A stretch of DNA of 64,000 nucleotides. Source: Pusillimonas sp. TS35 (GTDB taxonomy: Bacteria > Pseudomonadota > Gammaproteobacteria > Burkholderiales > Burkholderiaceae_B). The position numbers were made by a program, and so were the translations under genes. Below are positions 1 through 8,376 of this stretch, piece by piece (within the stretch, counting starts at the first letter, position 1; each line of letters opens with the position of its first letter). The DNA lies in contig NZ_WWER01000007.1 of NCBI RefSeq assembly GCF_009857885.1, forward strand, positions 186,001 to 250,000. The letters are read 5' to 3'. Under the pieces are notes generated by a model. It was not told the DNA's origin. It was given only the letters and a program-made list of their open reading frames with translations, and did not search any database.

Positions 1-948
1 GCCCCCTATCCGGGCGCCGAAGAAGGCGTATTGGGCCGCCAGATGGCTGCCTGCACGGATCTGCTGACTTACTGCGTGTTGAACGATTCGATACCCGACC
101 CCAGCGATGAAAACATCGCGCGCTGGATCAGGGCCAGGCTGGATGTCCAAGCGGCCCGCGTCGCGGTATGGAGTACGCCGTCCCAAGGCGCCGGCATAGG
201 CGAAGACGGCCGTGCACATCTCTGGCGTCGCTACCGCTTTCTGGCCGCACACCAACTGCCAAACGTGCCGGCAGGCCATAAATGCGGCCGCATGCACGGC
301 CATGGCTTTGAAGTGATGATCCAGGTTGCGCAAGATGGCGGCCCCAGCACAGTTCGTGCGAGCCACGAAGACCTGGACGCTATGTGGGCGCCGTTGGCCG
401 CGCAACTGGAATACCACTGCCTGAACGATATCGAGGGGCTGTCCAACCCCACCAGCGAAATGCTCTCGTCCTGGCTGTGGGCGCGGCTCAAGCCCGGCCT
501 GCCGTCGCTGCAATGGGTGTCGGTGTACGAAACCGCTTCGTGCGGCGCCAGTTTCGACGGCAGCCACTACCGCATCTGGAAGGACTTCAGCATCGATTCA
601 GCGGTGCAGTTCAAGCAGGCGCCCGAAGGCGATCCGCGTCACGCCATTCATGGCGATACCTATACTCTCCGGCTGCATCTGCATGCGCCGCTGGATGCAG
701 TGATGGGCTGGACGGTGGATTTCGGAGACGTGAAGGCGATCTTTGCGCCGGTGTTCAAGGCACTGGACCATCATCCACTGTACGAACGCCCCGAACTGGG
801 CGACAGCGGCACCGCATCCATCGCACGCTGGATTCTGCACGATGTTAGGCAGGACATCCCCCAACTGGCGCGGGTCGACATGTTCGGCTCGCAAGGCGGT
901 GGTTCGGTGATCGGCTTGGATCTTTCGGGCCCGGCGCTGCCGGTGTAA
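1..948 (+). CDS. Tandem QueD-like (6-pyruvoyl/6-carboxytetrahydropterin synthase family) protein, 5' partial
   Basis: The reading frame is open from base 1, so the true start lies outside the window. Residues are counted from the first codon here. Three consecutive QueD-type modules are visible: the C-terminal part of one (about 1-70), a middle module (about 78-187) and a last module (about 188-310). The middle module keeps the zinc ligands (H84, H99, H101), the catalytic Cys95 in GHKCGR and Glu177, but lacks the Asp-His pair. The last module keeps the DF (240-241) and LDHH (255-258) motifs but lacks the Cys and most zinc ligands. QueD makes 6-carboxytetrahydropterin for queuosine, and queE follows 4 bp downstream, so a role in that pathway is likely. 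E. coli QueD is a single ~120-residue module, so this architecture is unusual. Confidence 0.85.
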   Translation, partial: APYPGAEEGVLGRQMAACTDLLTYCVLNDSIPDPSDENIARWIRARLDVQAARVAVWSTPSQGAGIGEDGRAHLWRRYRFLAAHQLPNVPAGHKCGRMHGHGFEVMIQVAQDGGPSTVRASHEDLDAMWAPLAAQLEYHCLNDIEGLSNPTSEMLSSWLWARLKPGLPSLQWVSVYETASCGASFDGSHYRIWKDFSIDSAVQFKQAPEGDPRHAIHGDTYTLRLHLHAPLDAVMGWTVDFGDVKAIFAPVFKALDHHPLYERPELGDSGTASIARWILHDVRQDIPQLARVDMFGSQGGGSVIGLDLSGPALPV

Positions 949-952
949 CGCC

Positions 953-1594
953 ATGACATACGCGGTCAAAGAGATTTTTCATACGCTGCAGGGCGAAGGC
1001 CTGCAGATCGGCAAGCCGGCTGTGTTCTGCCGATTTTCCGGCTGCAACCTATGGACGGGGCGCGAGGCGGACCGCGCCGACGCAGCCTGTAGATTCTGCG
1101 ATACCGATTTTGTGGGCACGGATGGCACACTGGGCGGCAAGTACCGCTCGGCCGACGCACTGGCCGACGCGATTGCATCGCTGTGGCCTGCGGATGATGC
1201 GGCCCACCGCTTGGTGGTGGCGACAGGCGGCGAGCCTCTGCTGCAACTGGATGCCCCACTGATCGATGCCTTGCACGCGAGGCAATTCCGCATCGCCGTG
1301 GAAACCAATGGCACCGTTGCGGCGCCAGCGGGCATAGACTGGCTCTGTGTCAGCCCGAAAGCGGGCGCGCCGTTGGTGCAAAAGCGTGGCGACGAACTGA
1401 AGTTGGTTTTTCCGCAGCCGGGCCTATTGCCAGGCGACCTGGATCTGGACGCCCTGCAATTTGACCACCTGCTGCTGCAACCCATGGACGGCCCCACGCG
1501 TATCCAGAATACCGATTTGGCCATCGCCTACTGCCTTGCCCATCCGCAGTGGCGGCTGTCGGTGCAGAGCCATAAATTCCTGGGTATCCGCTAA
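953..1594 (+). CDS. queE: 7-carboxy-7-deazaguanine synthase QueE
   Basis: Radical-SAM enzyme converting 6-carboxytetrahydropterin to 7-carboxy-7-deazaguanine, the second committed step to queuosine and other deazapurines. The 213-residue protein starts with the family N-terminus EIFHTLQGEG. It has the expanded cluster motif CX14CX2C (C31, C46, C49) typical of proteobacterial QueE rather than the usual CX3CX2C. GGEP at 92-95 contributes to SAM binding and VSPKAG follows in the middle. The ATG lies 4 bp after the stop of the QueD-like gene, so the two are probably co-transcribed. Confidence 0.95.
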   Translation: MTYAVKEIFHTLQGEGLQIGKPAVFCRFSGCNLWTGREADRADAACRFCDTDFVGTDGTLGGKYRSADALADAIASLWPADDAAHRLVVATGGEPLLQLDAPLIDALHARQFRIAVETNGTVAAPAGIDWLCVSPKAGAPLVQKRGDELKLVFPQPGLLPGDLDLDALQFDHLLLQPMDGPTRIQNTDLAIAYCLAHPQWRLSVQSHKFLGIR

Positions 1595-1710
1595 CACACT
1601 ACCCCAAGAAACAGGCCGCGCCTATAAACCGCCCTTCCACACGCAGAATCTATGTTCGGCTTGCGCAGGCTGGCTCACCCACCCGAAACAGGCGGGCGGC
1701 CATCGGCCAC

Positions 1711-3120
1711 TTACGCTTCCACTGTGCCCTGCTCGCGCAGCGCTTGCAGACAAACCTGCAGCGAACGCGCCTGGCTGGCTTCGTACAGCGCAAGCTCGTC
1801 CTGCACGGGCGCGCCCAAGGCCTGCTCGAAGGCGATCTGGCTGGCATCCAACGCATAGTTGGCCTGTGCGCCATCGCCGAGGTTGGACTGGAAAATACCG
1901 GCGGCGCTGACGGGCAAAAAATCTTCGTACACCAGCGGTTCGGCGCGCAGATAGCCGTCGGCGATCAGCCCTTCCACATCGGTGTCGTCGTCGGGCGCGG
2001 GGCCCGCGTAAGCGTGGCCTTTTTCCGTCAGGAAATACCGGAAGTAGGCAAGGCCCTGCTGGCGCAGTTCGTCGTAGCTATCTGGAAACGCCGCAAAGGC
2101 CTCCTGCAGATTGCGCATGTACTCAGCGGCATTGCTGTCGGTGGGCGCGGCACCGGTGCGCTGCCGTGCGGCGTCGAGCAAGCGGTCGTATAGTGCGCGC
2201 CCCTTGCGGGTGAGCGCCGCGCCGCGCTGTTCGATCTCGCCGAATCGCGCCGTATGGCTGCCTACAGCGCGGCCGCCCTTACCATCGCTGAACCATACTT
2301 GCTCGGCCAATGCCTTGAAGCTGGTCTGGCGCAACAGAATCGGGCAGCTGCGACGCGGCGGGCCTTCGACCACGGCCTTGGCGTCGATGCCCCGGCGCGG
2401 CATCTCGGCCTGGGCCTCATCGATATCCAGCGTGCGCGGCGTCAGGTGGTTGATGTGCGGGCCCTTGAAGGCCACCACATCGGCAATCAGGCGATGCTGA
2501 TTGTGCAGATCGTGGTAGTCGTCCAGGCTGGCCATGGAGTCGCCATGCCAGCGGAAAGTATGCAAGGCTTCGGACACAAACTCGCGCGCGGCCGCTTCGC
2601 CCAACCCGCCCTGCGCTTCGAACTGCGTGGTCAGCGCCAGCACACGGTCGGTGAAGATATTGCGCGCGGCCAGCAGCCGCGCAGCCTTCTCGCGCAGCGC
2701 TTCGTCGGCAATCAGTTCCAGCCGCAGCAAAGACGTAAACACGCGGAACGGGCTGACCTGCAGCGAAGCCTCATGCGTGGCGCGGAAGGCGGTGGAATGC
2801 ACCGGCACGCCGGCGGGGGTAAGGTCGTAATATCCCACGGGCGTCATACCCATCACGGCGAACACGCGACGCATGGTTGCCAGCTCTTCGGGCGTGCCCA
2901 GGCGGATGGCGCCATGGCGTTCGATATCCAGACGTTCGATTTCGCCGGTGCGGGCAAGTTGGCCCGCCAGCGCAGCATCGCCAGCAAGTGTGGCAGCGTT
3001 TACTTCGGCCACCAGGTCAAGCAGTGTGCCGTAAAGCGGAACTTCCGACTTGTACATGTCGGACATGGCACGGGAGAACCAGGCGCGGATCTGGTCGGGG
3101 CTGACGTATTCAGGATTCAT
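1711..3120 (-). CDS. 2-oxoadipate dioxygenase/decarboxylase, HglS/YdcJ family (DUF1338)
   Basis: The 469-residue protein matches the HglS/YdcJ family throughout. In Pseudomonas putida, HglS turns 2-oxoadipate into D-2-hydroxyglutarate in lysine catabolism, using an Fe(II) held by two His and one Glu. H69 (in ERHGAIRLG), H225 (in GPHINHLTPRT) and E295 (in RFGEIEQRG) sit at about the right positions. No signal peptide is seen, so it should be cytosolic. It ends in convergence with queE. The LysR gene just upstream on the same strand (78 bp) is the obvious candidate regulator. No other lysine-catabolic gene is in the window. Confidence 0.88.
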   Translation of the reverse strand: MNPEYVSPDQIRAWFSRAMSDMYKSEVPLYGTLLDLVAEVNAATLAGDAALAGQLARTGEIERLDIERHGAIRLGTPEELATMRRVFAVMGMTPVGYYDLTPAGVPVHSTAFRATHEASLQVSPFRVFTSLLRLELIADEALREKAARLLAARNIFTDRVLALTTQFEAQGGLGEAAAREFVSEALHTFRWHGDSMASLDDYHDLHNQHRLIADVVAFKGPHINHLTPRTLDIDEAQAEMPRRGIDAKAVVEGPPRRSCPILLRQTSFKALAEQVWFSDGKGGRAVGSHTARFGEIEQRGAALTRKGRALYDRLLDAARQRTGAAPTDSNAAEYMRNLQEAFAAFPDSYDELRQQGLAYFRYFLTEKGHAYAGPAPDDDTDVEGLIADGYLRAEPLVYEDFLPVSAAGIFQSNLGDGAQANYALDASQIAFEQALGAPVQDELALYEASQARSLQVCLQALREQGTVEA

Positions 3121-3197
3121 GACACATGCTTCAGGATTGAAAAAACGGCCTCAATCAAAGCATGTCGCCCGGCAATGGGCAATTGAAAAAAATCGCC

Positions 3198-4139
3198 CTA
3201 TTCATTCCGAATTTTCATGTTCCGCATCCGCTTTGCCGCAGGCGCATCGCCCCCAGCCGCTTCGCCCCGCACCCAGGCCACGAACTGCCGGATCTTGGGT
3301 ACCTGGGCGGCATGCTCGGCGTAGGCCACATAGTAGGCGCCGTCGCTGGGCTGCACGTAGGCCCACGGAATCACCAACTCACCCGTCTTCAGCTCGTGCT
3401 CGGCCAGCATGCGCGGCACCGCCGCAATGCCGCAACCGGCTGCGGCCGCGCGCATGCACATGCTCAATGTGTCAAAGGTGGGCCCTTGGTAGCTGCGATC
3501 AGACAAGAACTTCTGGTGCGAGAAGTAGTCGTGCCAGGCCTCTGGGCGCGTTGCGCACTGTATCAGCACCTGTTCGCTCAGATGCTCCAGGCTGCTGGCC
3601 TTGTCGCCCGGCAGGAAGCCGGGTGCGCAAAGCGGCACAACATCGGCCTCGAACAAGGGCAGGCATTCAGCCCCCGGCAGCGTGCCGTGGCCGAAGTACA
3701 GCGAAATATCTATACGCGAGTGCATCAAATCAAAAGGCTGTGTTTCGCTGCGCACCCGCAACTGGATGTCGGGGTGCGCAGCGATGAAAGCCTGAAGGCG
3801 CGGGATCAGCCAACGCGCACCGAAGGTAGGCTGCGTGCCGATAGTGAGTACTTGGGTTTCGCTGCCGTAGGTCAGGATATAGCGCGAGGACATGTCGACC
3901 TGGTTGAGGATCTTCCTGACCTCTTCCTGATACAGCGCACCCGCCGGCGTGAGCTGCAGCCTGCGGCGCACGCGCAGGAACAGCGGCTGGCGCAGCAAGG
4001 CTTCGAGCTGCGTGATCTGCTTGCTGATCGCGCTTTGCGTGAGATGCAGCTCTTCAGCGGCGCGCGTAATACTCATGTGGCGAGCCACGGCCTCGAAACA
4101 TTGCAGGGCCATCATTGACGGCATCAAACGCTTTTGCAT
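3198..4139 (-). CDS. LysR-family transcriptional regulator (GcvA-like)
   Basis: A 313-residue LysR protein. The N-terminal winged helix-turn-helix (about 8-66) carries the hallmark ITRAAEELHLTQSAISKQITQLE, shown here only as its recognisable core TQSAISKQI. It is followed by a periplasmic-binding-protein-like effector domain (about 95-295). The effector domain style (FGARWLIPRL, IDISLYFG) resembles the GcvA group. It lies immediately upstream of, and co-oriented with, the 2-oxoadipate dioxygenase gene. The last ~20 residues are basic and low-complexity (AAKRMRNMKIRNE). The ligand is unknown. Confidence 0.9.
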   Translation of the reverse strand: MQKRLMPSMMALQCFEAVARHMSITRAAEELHLTQSAISKQITQLEALLRQPLFLRVRRRLQLTPAGALYQEEVRKILNQVDMSSRYILTYGSETQVLTIGTQPTFGARWLIPRLQAFIAAHPDIQLRVRSETQPFDLMHSRIDISLYFGHGTLPGAECLPLFEADVVPLCAPGFLPGDKASSLEHLSEQVLIQCATRPEAWHDYFSHQKFLSDRSYQGPTFDTLSMCMRAAAAGCGIAAVPRMLAEHELKTGELVIPWAYVQPSDGAYYVAYAEHAAQVPKIRQFVAWVRGEAAGGDAPAAKRMRNMKIRNE

Positions 4140-4291
4140 GAATCACCGGAAAAACACGCAGCAGCGGCATGCAGCTGCGAGAACGCACCCATTATCGCGT
4201 ATACGCCTTCGGGGCTTGCCCGGCGCGGGTGCATTTTTATGAAAAGCGGCCTGCGGGCGATCTCTTGCTCATGGGGCGCATCAAAACACCT

Positions 4292-5815
4292 TCATGTAGC
4301 GGCGCCCTCACGTGCAGGCGCCGCATTCTTAAAAGGCAGCAAATCAAGATTCAATGCCGCAGGGCCGGGCGCATCCACATCGATAATCGATACGCAGCGC
4401 TGCCCAAACGCAGCGCGAAAGTGATTTTTTGCTTTTGCGCACAGCAGGCGAACCTGGCCCAAATCGATGCCGTGCAGGGTAAACAGGCCCGGATCATGCG
4501 TTGGCGCGACCGCCTCGCTCACAATGACCTGGATTTCGGGACGATCACACACTTCCAGCAAGGCGGTGCGGCCGCAGCGGGAAAGCACGCCATGTTCCAT
4601 GGGCCCTTCGTTCACAAACTCGCCCGCTGTTAACCTCACCACACGCATGCGCGCCGCCACCGGCGCGCCGAACGCGCTGCTGTGGCGCGCTCCCAGAATC
4701 GCATCATGCTCCGAACCAACACCGCCCGCATGCGCCTGTTCGACGACATCAGGCGCCGTGAAACAGGCAAACACCGAGGGCGGCAGCGAAGGGGTTTGCA
4801 GCATGGCGGCAAAAAGTGCCGGCGTATCGTTGGTGCCGCCCGATAAGGGGTTGTCGGCGGGATCGGTGATGGCGAACAGCCCCAGCTCGGTACGGGCACG
4901 CGCCACGATCATGTCCAGCGCCTCCCTGGGCGTAGGCAGGCTGACCTGAAACTCGGGCGCTAGGCGGCGCATGGTGTTCAGCAGGACGTCGGCCGCCGCT
5001 TGCGACGCAGCTTCATACCGCGCCGAACCTGTGTCCGTGACCAACACAACAGAAGCCCCAGTGTCGTACGAATCCGCATAGGGGAACCCGCCAAATACAA
5101 TGGCATCCGCGATAGCGCCGCCACGCAACCCGGCAGCCTCATCCTGCAGCGTTTTCATCGGCCCCGCCTCAGTACGCATGTTAAAGCTGGGCAGAATCAA
5201 ACCTGGCTTGAACACCTTGACACTGAAGCGGCGCCCCTGCTCGACCATGCCAACCAAGCCATCGAGGACACGCTCCGCCGCCTCCCGCATGTCGATATGG
5301 GGATAAGTACGATAGCCAGCGGTGACATCCAACAACGGCGCGTGACGTGGGCCGATATTGGCGTGCAGGTCAAAGCTGGCGCCCACCGGCACACCAGGCG
5401 CCGACGCCCTGACCGCCTGCAGCAGTTCGATATCCGGCGACTGCCGGGTGGCGGTTATCGCGGCACCGTGCAAGGACAAGTAAATGGCATCCCAGCGCCC
5501 CCCAGCGAGACCTTGGATGATTTCCCGCTTGAGGGTATCGAAAACATCATCTTCCATCGGGCCGGCGGGCATGGCTGACCCGCAACGCAATACAGTGACA
5601 TCCCAATCCGGGCGCGTACGCGCAAAATACTCGACGGCTGCGAGTTCGGTCGCCGTGTCGCGCGCGGCCGCCAATGCCTCGACGCCTTGTGTCCATTCGC
5701 GGCGACGTACGTCATCGAACCGGCTCGGCACGGGGCTGAACGCATTGCCTTCGTACCAAAAGCGGGCGACGGCCAGCCGCTTTTTCTTGCTGTTAGCCAC
5801 CAGTGCACGCCCCAT
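4292..5815 (-). CDS. M81-family metallopeptidase (MlrC-like)
   Basis: A 507-residue protein of the M81/MlrC family, named for microcystinase C, which hydrolyses linearised microcystin. Most family members have unknown substrates. The N-terminal half shows the family features ARFWYEGNAFSP, the LSLHGAA and FDLHANIG histidine-containing segments (candidate metal ligands) and AGYRTYPHIDM. The C-terminal domain has DPADNPLSGGTNDT and an ending rich in small residues. There is no signal peptide, so it is probably cytosolic. The start lies 5 bp after the stop of the upstream Bug receptor gene, so the two form one operon, suggesting a small amide-bonded compound is imported and then cleaved. The substrate is not predictable. 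Confidence 0.85.
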   Translation of the reverse strand: MGRALVANSKKKRLAVARFWYEGNAFSPVPSRFDDVRRREWTQGVEALAAARDTATELAAVEYFARTRPDWDVTVLRCGSAMPAGPMEDDVFDTLKREIIQGLAGGRWDAIYLSLHGAAITATRQSPDIELLQAVRASAPGVPVGASFDLHANIGPRHAPLLDVTAGYRTYPHIDMREAAERVLDGLVGMVEQGRRFSVKVFKPGLILPSFNMRTEAGPMKTLQDEAAGLRGGAIADAIVFGGFPYADSYDTGASVVLVTDTGSARYEAASQAAADVLLNTMRRLAPEFQVSLPTPREALDMIVARARTELGLFAITDPADNPLSGGTNDTPALFAAMLQTPSLPPSVFACFTAPDVVEQAHAGGVGSEHDAILGARHSSAFGAPVAARMRVVRLTAGEFVNEGPMEHGVLSRCGRTALLEVCDRPEIQVIVSEAVAPTHDPGLFTLHGIDLGQVRLLCAKAKNHFRAAFGQRCVSIIDVDAPGPAALNLDLLPFKNAAPAREGAAT

Positions 5816-5819
5816 GGAC

Positions 5820-6803
5820 TCAGCGCGTACCGATGCCCGCGGCCTCGATCAGCGCGCGATACTTAGCCCGCTCCGCAGTGAGGTGCTTGCCCAGGTCGGC
5901 TGGCGTACCACCCACCGGCTGGGCCGCCAAGCGCTGCAGACGCTCGCGGCTGGCGGGCTGAGCCAGCCAGTGATTGACCGCCTCGTTCAGTTTGCTGATC
6001 ACCGCTTCCGGCGTACCCGCCGGCGCCATCAGTACAAACCATGAAGTCAGGGCATAACCTGGCACGGTTTCTGCCACTGCGCATATCTCAGGGGCCGCTG
6101 CCGAGGGTTTTGCGCTTGTCACCCCCAGCGCGACCAGCTTGCCCGAGTTGATCATGGCCAGCGCAGTAGGCAGGTTATCGCCCGAAAGTTGAATCTGGCC
6201 GGAAAGCAGATCGTTGGCAGCTTGGCTGGCGCCCTTGTATGGGATGTGCGTGATCTTGGCCCCCGTTTTTTGCTTGAGCATCTCGAGCATCAAATGGCCG
6301 GTGCTGCCCACGCCAGGCGACCCCCAGTTGAGCGCATCTGGCGCCGCCTTGGCGGCGGCAAGCAGATCTCCCACCGTCTTGAAGCCCGTTTTCGGGTTAC
6401 TCAGGATCACATTGGCAACATCTGCAATATAGGCCACAGGCGCAAAGTCGCGCTCCGGTGCGAAGGCGATGTCTTTGTATACCAGCGGATTGATGGCCAG
6501 CGGGCCCGGCGTGCCCATCATCAAGGTGTAGCCGTCAGGCTTGGCCCGCGCGACCTCCGTGGCGCCTATATTGCCCCCCGCACCACCCTTGTTTTCGACG
6601 ACGACGCTTTGCCCGAGCTCGCCGCTGATGCCTTCTGCCAGCAGACGCCCAAGCAGATCGGTCGTACCGCCCGCCGAGAAGGGAACGATGATACGTATGG
6701 GCTGGTCAGGCCAGGCATGCGCAGGCGTACAACCCAACGCCAGCAGGCCGCCTAGAACTGGAGCCAGCAACTTGCCGAAATAATGTCGATTGAAGCAATG
6801 CAT
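5820..6803 (-). CDS. Bug-family tripartite tricarboxylate transporter substrate-binding protein
   Basis: A periplasmic extracytoplasmic receptor of the Bug/TctC family. The chosen ATG (6803) has GAGGAA 5-10 bases upstream and gives a normal signal peptide ending in TPAHA, then the family start WPDQPIRIIVPFSAGGTTD. A longer frame to 6896 adds 31 residues before the signal peptide and is not supported. Internal motifs VVVENKGGAGGNIG and PDGYTLMMGTPG are standard. No TctA/TctB membrane partner is nearby. It shares an operon with the M81 peptidase and is divergent from an aminotransferase. Confidence 0.92.
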   Translation of the reverse strand: MHCFNRHYFGKLLAPVLGGLLALGCTPAHAWPDQPIRIIVPFSAGGTTDLLGRLLAEGISGELGQSVVVENKGGAGGNIGATEVARAKPDGYTLMMGTPGPLAINPLVYKDIAFAPERDFAPVAYIADVANVILSNPKTGFKTVGDLLAAAKAAPDALNWGSPGVGSTGHLMLEMLKQKTGAKITHIPYKGASQAANDLLSGQIQLSGDNLPTALAMINSGKLVALGVTSAKPSAAAPEICAVAETVPGYALTSWFVLMAPAGTPEAVISKLNEAVNHWLAQPASRERLQRLAAQPVGGTPADLGKHLTAERAKYRALIEAAGIGTR

Positions 6804-6901
6804 GATTCCTCGCCTGATAAATGTGGATAAGCTGCTGTGCCAGCGCACTCGATCGACGGCCATGAGAACAGGAAGTGGAGGCGCGACGCAGACCATTGTT
6901 A

Positions 6902-6944
6902 GATCATATGATCCATTTTTTAATATTGCAAGATCATTTGATCT
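6902..6944. promoter_or_regulatory. Two palindromic operators in the Bug/aminotransferase divergent promoter
   Basis: A perfect 12-bp palindrome GATCATATGATC lies at 6902-6913. A second site AGATCATTTGATCT at 6931-6944 has perfect 6-bp arms around TT. Their centres are 30 bp apart, about three helical turns, so two dimers could sit on one DNA face. TATAAT at 6944-6949 overlaps the end of the second site and could be the -10 of the aminotransferase gene. The RpiR-type protein at 8377 is a natural candidate ligand, but this is inference. Confidence 0.7.
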
Positions 6945-7015
6945 ATAATGGCCAGACGATACCGTTCTCGCTCCGTTTCGGCGCTACGCCACCCTTCGTT
7001 TCGCCTCTCCCCACC

Positions 7016-8362
7016 ATGACCAACATTCTGCACCGCACTCCCCTGCTCCCTACCCCTCCCGTGGCTGTCCAGGGCGAGGGCAGCTTCATCATTGATGCCA
7101 GCGGCAAGCGCTATTACGATGCCTGCGGCGGCGCCGCTGTGTCCTGCATTGGCCATGCTCACCCCGCAGTGGCCGATGCGGTGGCAAAGCAAGTGCGGCA
7201 GATCGAGTACGCACATACGGGCTTCTTCACCTCCGAGCCCGCCGAAGCACTGGCGGCACACCTGGCCGCACACTCGCCCACTGGGCTGGACAGCGTGTAT
7301 TTTCTGTCGAGCGGTTCAGAGGCCGTCGAAACCGCACTGAAGATGGCCCGCCAGTTTCATGTCGACAACGGCGAACCTGAGCGCAGCACAATTATTTCGC
7401 GGCGCCAGAGCTACCACGGCAATACGCTGGGCGCATTAGCCATAGGCGGCAATGTCGCCCGCCGCGCACTGTATGAGCCCCTGCTTGCCTCAACAATACA
7501 GGTTACGCCCTGCTACGCCTACCGCTATCAGCACAAGCACGAGTCGACGCAGCAGTATGTGCTTCGCCTGGCCGACGAACTGGAGCAGGCCATCCTGGCC
7601 CAGCCACCGCGCACTGTTGCCGCATTCGTGGCCGAAACCGTCGTGGGCGCAACCGCAGGCGCCGTAGCGCCCGTACCGGGCTACTTTCACGCAATCCGCG
7701 ACGTGTGCGACCGGTATGGGGTCTTGCTGATCCTTGACGAGGTGATGAGCGGCATGGGCCGCACCGGCACCTACCATGCTTTCGAGCAGGAAGGCGTAGA
7801 GCCCGACATTCTTTGCCTGGCCAAGGGCTTGGGCGGCGGCTTCCAGCCCATTGGCGCCGTCATGGCGCAACGGCGTATCGTAGAAACCATCGTGCAGGCA
7901 TCGGGCGCCTTCATGCACGGCCATACCTACGTCGGCCACCCCGTCGCTTGCGCGGGCGCATTAGCGGTACAACAAGTGATCGAGTCCGAAGGCTTGGTTG
8001 CGCGCTGCGCCGAATTGGGGCTTGCGCTAACAGAAATGCTCGCGCAGCGGCTGGGCAGCCACCCCAATCTGGGCGAGATTCGCGGCCGCGGGCTGTTCCA
8101 GGCCGTCGAGCTGGTGGCCGACCGCGATACAGGAGCCCCCTTCGACCCGAAACACCAGATGCATGCGCGCATCAAGCGCGAAGCCATGCAGCGCGGCCTG
8201 TTGTGCTACCCCGGCGGCGGTACAATTGACGGCCGCTCAGGCGACCATGTCTTGCTGGCGCCGCCTTATACAACCAACATCAATGAGCTTTCCGCCGCCG
8301 TAGACATCCTAGCTGCCGCCATCGACGCAGCCATATCAACCACCGCCACGGCAGCCTACTGA
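7016..8362 (+). CDS. Class III (omega) aminotransferase, PLP-dependent
   Basis: A 448-residue fold-type I aminotransferase of class III. The N-terminal region DASGKRYYDACGGAAVSCIGH, the YHGNTLGA segment and DEVMSGMGRTG are typical. The PLP lysine is K270 in LAKGLGGGFQPIGA. The enzyme would move an amino group between an omega- or alpha-amine and a keto acid such as pyruvate. The exact pair is not predictable. The start at 7016 matches the family N-terminus, and an upstream extension to 6875 runs through the operator region. The Shine-Dalgarno sequence is weak. The RpiR gene follows after 14 bp, making a two-gene operon. Confidence 0.9.
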   Translation: MTNILHRTPLLPTPPVAVQGEGSFIIDASGKRYYDACGGAAVSCIGHAHPAVADAVAKQVRQIEYAHTGFFTSEPAEALAAHLAAHSPTGLDSVYFLSSGSEAVETALKMARQFHVDNGEPERSTIISRRQSYHGNTLGALAIGGNVARRALYEPLLASTIQVTPCYAYRYQHKHESTQQYVLRLADELEQAILAQPPRTVAAFVAETVVGATAGAVAPVPGYFHAIRDVCDRYGVLLILDEVMSGMGRTGTYHAFEQEGVEPDILCLAKGLGGGFQPIGAVMAQRRIVETIVQASGAFMHGHTYVGHPVACAGALAVQQVIESEGLVARCAELGLALTEMLAQRLGSHPNLGEIRGRGLFQAVELVADRDTGAPFDPKHQMHARIKREAMQRGLLCYPGGGTIDGRSGDHVLLAPPYTTNINELSAAVDILAAAIDAAISTTATAAY

Positions 8363-8376
8363 CGCCCCCACCCGGT

